From assembly GCA_009917445.1 (NCBI GenBank), contig QZEE01000005.1, positions 62,001 to 126,000 of the forward strand: a DNA stretch of 64,000 bases, given 5' to 3'. The stretch's first letter is position 1; every line of letters starts with the position of its first letter. The position numbers were made by a program, and so were the translations under genes. This document shows positions 60,234 to 64,000 of this stretch, piece after piece. The notes below the pieces were generated by a model. It searched no databases. It had not been told where the DNA came from and was given only the letters and a program-made list of their open reading frames with translations. The stretch is from a bacterium D16-76. GTDB taxonomy: Bacteria > Bacillota > Clostridia > Oscillospirales > Acutalibacteraceae.

Positions 60234-60683
60234 ATGGAAAGGGAGCGCAGCAGCGGTATGGGAAAGAAAAACGGACAGGACCCGGCTTTGGGTGGACCTG
60301 GCATGTTTGCCACAGCTCTCCGCAAATACCGTATCCTGGCGGGGTATTCCCAGCGGGAAGTCGCGACGATTTTGCGCATGAGCCGTTCTACGTATACGTA
60401 CTACGAAACCGGCCGCACAGCGCCGGACCCCGATACCTTGAACCGCATTGCCAAAATATTTGGCATACCTATGGAGTTCTTTTTTGATGTAGAGACCCTT
60501 TCTACCCTGTCGGATTCCCTGCCCGCGAAAAAGCGGCCGTTCCAGAAAAAGTACCCTAACCCCAGCCATATTGGGGAATTGACGACAGAAGAAAAGCTGA
60601 TTATTGCTTACCTGCGGGATAAGGGCTTGTCTGCGGAGGCGGTGTTCCATGCCCTGCGCAAGCGTTTTGACAGTTTGCCGTGA
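60234..60683 (+). CDS. XRE-family HTH regulator
   Basis: A protein of up to 149 residues. The helix-turn-helix is near residues 27-82 (LRKYRILAGYSQREVATIL, RMSRSTYTYYETGRTAPDPD, LNRIAKIFGIPMEFF). A C-terminal stretch of 65 residues ends KGLSAEAVFHALRKRF. The start is uncertain: ATG 60234, 60258 and 60303 are all in frame; the last has GGTGG at proper distance. Nothing says which genes it controls. Confidence 0.82.
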   Translation: MERERSSGMGKKNGQDPALGGPGMFATALRKYRILAGYSQREVATILRMSRSTYTYYETGRTAPDPDTLNRIAKIFGIPMEFFFDVETLSTLSDSLPAKKRPFQKKYPNPSHIGELTTEEKLIIAYLRDKGLSAEAVFHALRKRFDSLP

Positions 60684-60800
60684 CAGACTTTTTTTGCCCT
60701 TTGCGGCAGATTTCGACACGGTTTGCGGTCTTTGCAGGGTAAAATAAAGATGGCCGCAAGGGGGGGCGCTGTTTGGGCCCTGCTTGATGGACATATATAT

Positions 60801-60877
60801 GCGCTTGTAGCTCAGTTGGATAGAGTATCAGACTCCGACTCTGAGGGCCGCTGGTTCGAATCCAGTCAAGCGCGCCA
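60801..60877 (+). tRNA. tRNA-Arg (anticodon CCG)
   Basis: Acceptor GCGCTTG pairs with CAAGCGC, the D-arm is GCTCAGTTGGATAGAGT, the anticodon stem is TCAGA/TCTGA with loop CTCCGAC, and the T-arm is CTGGTTCGAATCCAG. The anticodon CCG reads CGG. CCA is encoded. A strong terminator follows. Confidence 0.95.
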
Positions 60878-60880
60878 GAG

Positions 60881-60916
60881 AGCGGAAAAGTTCAGTGTGA
60901 ACTTTTCCGCTTTTTT
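60881..60916 (+). terminator. tRNA-Arg terminator
   Basis: A 13-bp stem, GCGGAAAAGTTCA with TGAACTTTTCCGC, loop GTG, followed by TTTTTT. Confidence 0.93.
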
Positions 60917-60941
60917 CAAATTATCTGGCATGAGGTGTGCT

Positions 60942-61571
60942 ATGAAAAATATAATTATTGTCGGGCCGTCCAGGGCCGGGAAGACAACTTTGGCAAAACG
61001 ACTCCACGAAAAGTTCAATTATTTTGTCATCAGCCTTGATAAGCTGGTCGCTACATTCCAAGCGGCCTATCCCCAGCTTGACATCCGGCTCAACTGGAAT
61101 AGGGATAAGACAACGGAAAATATAGCGCCGTTTATTGGGCATTTCCTGGGGCTATTTTCCTCAGATGACGGAATCAAAGATGACTTGAACCTCCGCGCAC
61201 ATCATGTTGAAGGGAATCATTTTGTGCTGGAAGGCGGGTATTTTGATTTTGAAAAAATCACCTCTATCCTGAAAGAATATGGAGTGAATGAATTGAAAGA
61301 CCGCTTTATTTTGATCGGATTAGTGCAGGGCCAAAAGACGGTTGATGAGTATGTAAGCGACTTCAAAAAGTACGATACAGAAGACGACTGGACATATAAT
61401 TTGAGTGAGGACGAATTGACAGATTATGTTACACGAGACGCTATTCCATTTAACCGGGTTATGATGGATTATCTGGCAAAATATAGATTCACAATTTACG
61501 ATACATCGTCAGATCGAGAGCGTGTTTTTGATAAGATTATTGAAGATATCATGATTGCTAATAAGAGTTGA
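60942..61571 (+). CDS. P-loop NTPase, adenylate-kinase-like
   Basis: A 209-residue protein with an N-terminal Walker A IIIVGPSRAGKTTLAKRLHE. FVISLDKLVATFQAAYP and GNHFVLEGGYFDFEKI fit a small kinase fold. It belongs to no well-characterised family I can name. GAGGTGTGCT precedes ATG 60942. Codon use and AT content differ from the chromosomal genes, and it lies right after the tRNA, so it was probably acquired. Confidence 0.7.
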   Translation: MKNIIIVGPSRAGKTTLAKRLHEKFNYFVISLDKLVATFQAAYPQLDIRLNWNRDKTTENIAPFIGHFLGLFSSDDGIKDDLNLRAHHVEGNHFVLEGGYFDFEKITSILKEYGVNELKDRFILIGLVQGQKTVDEYVSDFKKYDTEDDWTYNLSEDELTDYVTRDAIPFNRVMMDYLAKYRFTIYDTSSDRERVFDKIIEDIMIANKS

Positions 61572-61575
61572 TTTC

Positions 61576-62001
61576 ATGAAAATCGATAAATTATCCTACC
61601 ACTTAGGCGCTGCCGATTGCTTTTGCGAGATGGTTCGGGCTGGGGTGAAGAGTATTGCGTTGTCACATCCTTGCGATACCGAAGAGGAGCGCAACAGCTT
61701 TCTGCCGGAGTTCGATAGGCTGTGCAAAAAGTATGGCGTTCGTTACTATGCGGAGGATGAGGCACTTTTAACCGACCTCTTTTCCCTGTCGCTGAATCAG
61801 GGCAAGTTCAACGTGATTTTTTATCAGGATGAATCGGCCTTGCAGGAGTATCTTGACTTGAAGGCAGAGAAAGAAAAGGCTATCTCTACTGGTACTTATG
61901 CAGAGTGCCGCGAAAATATTGCCCATCAATATGGCAAGCTGCTCTCGTACACTGACGAAGGCATCCAGCGACTACTGGATGCCAACACAGAGAAAGAGTA
62001 A
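61576..62001 (+). CDS. Hypothetical protein following the P-loop gene
   Basis: A 141-residue protein (MKIDKLSYHLGAADCFCEMV and, later, SLNQGKFNVIFYQDESALQE). I do not recognise the family. It starts five bases after the kinase-like stop with no clear ribosome-binding site, so translational coupling is likely. High Glu/Lys content and AT-rich codons match its neighbour. A joint function of the two proteins is possible but unsupported. Confidence 0.6.
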   Translation: MKIDKLSYHLGAADCFCEMVRAGVKSIALSHPCDTEEERNSFLPEFDRLCKKYGVRYYAEDEALLTDLFSLSLNQGKFNVIFYQDESALQEYLDLKAEKEKAISTGTYAECRENIAHQYGKLLSYTDEGIQRLLDANTEKE

Positions 62002-62037
62002 GCCCTCTTTACGAGGACTTGAACTCTTTTTCTTCTG

Positions 62038-62180
62038 TCAGATGTCCAGGCTCTCCTGCAAAACCGCGCTGGCTGCTTTCTTCTTGTCATCGAAGGCGTG
62101 GGTGTAGATGTCCAGCGTAGTGGACACCTGAGAGTGTCCGAGTAAATCAGACACGTAGCTACATCGGCCCCGCCTGCAAT
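62038..62180 (-). pseudogene. Tyrosine integrase, C-terminal fragment
   Basis: About 45 codons reading VSDLLGHSQVSTTLDIYTHA followed by a Lys-rich tail, the end of a phage or element integrase. The His of LGHSQ and the catalytic Tyr of DIYTH are present; everything upstream, including the catalytic Arg, is lost. Upstream the same frame enters unrelated sequence shared with the substrate-binding-protein remnant, so the break lies around 62165-62190. Confidence 0.83.
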
Positions 62181-62182
62181 CA

Positions 62183-63018
62183 TATGAAACGGCCCCAGAA
62201 AGGGTGATCTGCGTGTACCAGTGCTGCATTGAGATCATGGCGGCGCTGGGGTTGGAGGACCATGTCATCGCCTCTTATAACCTGGACAATGAGGTGAAGG
62301 ATGAGTGGAAGCCGGCCTTTGAGAAGATGCACTATGACGATTCCGTGTTCGCCCCGGATAAGGAGACCGTCACCATGCTGGAGCCGGACATGATTTTCTC
62401 CTGGGACTCCTACTTTGGCGAGAAAACCTGGGGGACGTGTACGGCTGGAATGAAAAGGGTGTGGCCACCTACATCGCCAGCAACAGCGGCGCTGTGCCGG
62501 AGCGCACCCTGGAGAACGAGTACAGCGACATCCTCAACATCGGCAGGATCTTCGGTGTGGAGGATAAAGCCCAGGCCCTGGTGGATGAAATCAAGGCTCA
62601 GGTGGCGGATACCCTGAAAAAGGCCGAGGGCCATGACCCGGTGCGGGTGGCCGTGGTGGAGCCCCTGGGCGGGGACATTACCAATTATGCCGCCAACTCC
62701 CTGGCTGGGGACATGGTAAAGGCACTGGGCGGCGAACTGGTAAAGCCCGAGGGCAGCGAGATGGGCAAGGAGGACCTGGTAGCCTTTGACCCGGATGTGA
62801 TTTTTGTAGTGTACATGGCCTATTCCGGGGATGACCCGGAAACTGTGAAACAGCAGCAATTGGCGGTGATACAGGATGACCCCGCCTTAGCAAGCCTGTC
62901 CGCCGTAAAGAACGGCCGGGTGCACCTTATCATGCTGGGGGATATGTACGCCAGCGGCCCCCGCACCGGGGATGGCATCGCGGTGCTGGCCAAGGGCATG
63001 TACCCGGACCTAGGTTAA
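62183..63018 (+). pseudogene. Iron/cobalamin ABC substrate-binding protein, truncated and frameshifted
   Basis: Two overlapping frames together give a BtuF/FhuD-type periplasmic-binding protein. The first reads RVICVYQCCIEIMAALGLED to IFSWDSYFGEKT; the second continues DVYGWNEKGVATYIASNSGA to the stop at 63018. One base, most likely a C near 62427, is missing at the join. The start of the gene, with its lipoprotein signal, is replaced by integrase sequence. No permease or ATPase partner is present. The protein is surely inactive. Confidence 0.85.
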
Positions 63019-63067
63019 AAGCATGAAGGGATATTATTTCTGAAAGAAATAATAGGAAAAGATAGCC

Positions 63068-63102
63068 GTGTATTCCCCCGCCCTGTGGGCGGGAGAATAC
63101 AC
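63068..63102. other. Long hairpin in the spacer
   Basis: GTGTATTC pairs with GAATACAC and the inner CCCGCC with GGGCGG, around CTGT. No T run follows. It could be a remnant of an element end or a terminator for the pseudogene. Confidence 0.6.
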
Positions 63103-63188
63103 CCAATTTTCTACTATTGTGTGCAGAAGTAATAATCAGTGGTTCCTTTACTGCCCACGCTTCAAAACCCTGCGGACTATCTTTCCCC

Positions 63189-64000
63189 TCACCCCTCTAT
63201 AAACACCGCCGTCTCATATCCCCCCAAGCTCCCGGAGAACACTTTCCCTGTTATCCTATCCAACCTCCCCCGCAGCTCCGGCAGGGAAACCATTCCCTCC
63301 CCGGCGTGGAAAATGAGAATGGCGCCTCGGACGCCCAGCCTCCGCTCCAGTATCATCAGACCATCTCTATCCTCTGAGCGAACAAGCTCTCCCTCTGTCA
63401 GGATGGGCTCCTGACGGCGCAGCCGTATGAGCTGCCGGTACCATGCCAGGGTCTCCCGGTCCTGTCTCTTCTCGTCCCAAAGCATTCCCCGGCGGCAGTC
63501 CGGGTCGCCGGCGCCGTTCATTCCCACCTCGTCGCCGTAGTAGATCATGGGCATTCCCGGCAGAAGGAGCTGAATCGCCGCCGCAAGGCGCTGTTTTCTG
63601 GGATCCTCCCCCGCAGCGTGAAGGAAACGGGCCGTGTCATGGGTGTCGATGAAGTTCCACAGGTAGCCCTCCAGCTCCCGGTGCAGGTTTCCCCTGAGAA
63701 ACCCCATATCATCCAAAAACTCCCCGGGGGTCTGGGTCCCGCCGGCGATCAGGCCCTGGATGCCCCTCAGGAACGGGTAGTTCATGACGCTGTCCCATTC
63801 GTCCCCCTCCAGGAAATCCCCGGCATAGTGCCAGATCTCCCCCACGATCAGCGCCTCCGGCTTCACCGCCTTGACCTCCCGTCGGAACCGTTTCCAGAAG
63901 GCGTGGCTGATCTCGTCCGCCACGTCCAGCCGCCAGCCGTCGATATCGCACTCCCTTATCCAATAAGTGGCCACATCAATAACAAAATCCGCCGTCTCCG
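63189..64000 (-). CDS. GH13 amylase-family enzyme (neopullulanase/cyclomaltodextrinase-like), C-terminal part
   Basis: The last 269 codons of a gene cut by the right edge of the window. Region II DIDGWRLDVADEI holds the nucleophile Asp, region III LIVGEIWHYAGDFL the acid/base Glu, and region IV NFIDTHDTARFLH the third Asp. GMPMIYYGDEVGMNGAGDPD is typical of neopullulanase, maltogenic amylase and cyclomaltodextrinase. It ends in a beta-sandwich part. Its substrate is likely maltodextrin. The frame is open to the last base. Confidence 0.92.
   Translation of the reverse strand, partial: ETADFVIDVATYWIRECDIDGWRLDVADEISHAFWKRFRREVKAVKPEALIVGEIWHYAGDFLEGDEWDSVMNYPFLRGIQGLIAGGTQTPGEFLDDMGFLRGNLHRELEGYLWNFIDTHDTARFLHAAGEDPRKQRLAAAIQLLLPGMPMIYYGDEVGMNGAGDPDCRRGMLWDEKRQDRETLAWYRQLIRLRRQEPILTEGELVRSEDRDGLMILERRLGVRGAILIFHAGEGMVSLPELRGRLDRITGKVFSGSLGGYETAVFIEG

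Noticed and set aside
1-64000. CRISPR array
   Set aside because: The repeats seen are dispersed or in two or three tandem copies with related spacers; there is no regular repeat-spacer pattern and no cas gene.

Overview
The window is about 60% GC bacterial DNA and reads as a Gram-positive, anaerobic member of the Clostridia, most likely an Oscillospirales-type gut bacterium. The signs are an RNase Y/YmdB pair, a T-box in front of thrS, a complete Rnf complex, a MurT/GatD-type pair, a fragment of an alpha/beta small acid-soluble spore protein, TnpX-like large serine recombinases, and consensus TTGACA-17-TATAAT promoters in front of many genes. No rRNA or CRISPR array was seen, and there is one tRNA (Arg-CCG).

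Layout: 1-6.6 kb holds a DUF2975/HTH pair, a 2H phosphoesterase, T-box-controlled thrS and the rny-ymdB unit. From 6.7 to 16.2 kb is an accessory region with two large serine recombinases. The first has a small TnpW-like partner and a spore-protein fragment at its end. The second has a replication-initiator-like HTH protein and a MobC-like protein but no relaxase. Between the two lie csrA, a large flagellin gene and a phd-doc toxin-antitoxin pair. From 16.3 to 21.4 kb is the rnfCDGEAB operon on the minus strand. From 21.7 to 34.3 kb are an aminopeptidase/alpha-amylase fusion gene, folP-folE, typA, a DnaQ-like exonuclease/PgeF fusion gene, a radical SAM gene, a DUF4091 glycosidase-like gene and folB-folK.

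From 34.4 to 40.9 kb are an OmpR/histidine-kinase pair, an S66 peptidase, a DUF1905 protein, a P-loop kinase-like protein, an Mrp ATPase and an aldose-epimerase-like protein. From 40.9 to 46.2 kb lies what looks like a peptide-antibiotic defence locus: an ABC ATPase with an E-loop, two permeases, a response regulator and a kinase, with four GTAAAG-type direct repeats just upstream of the ATPase promoter. From 46.3 to 60.7 kb are metabolic and envelope genes (nth, a MalY/PatB aminotransferase, an RluA synthase, a split ThrE exporter, SdpI, a 2-hydroxyacid dehydrogenase, GH130, HAD-IIA, GrpB, a MurT/GatD-like pair lacking the usual glutaminase residues). From 60.8 kb on, an AT-richer segment follows tRNA-Arg. 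It carries two small genes, an integrase remnant, a frameshifted substrate-binding-protein pseudogene and the end of a GH13 gene.

Intergenic spaces are filled by a mosaic of short repeat modules, several of which run into genes and supply their last codons and stop. The items most worth a second look are the CsrA-type hairpin in the flagellin leader, the aminopeptidase-amylase fusion, the exonuclease-PgeF fusion with a possible internal start, the catalytically altered MurT/GatD pair, and the repeat modules that form protein tails.
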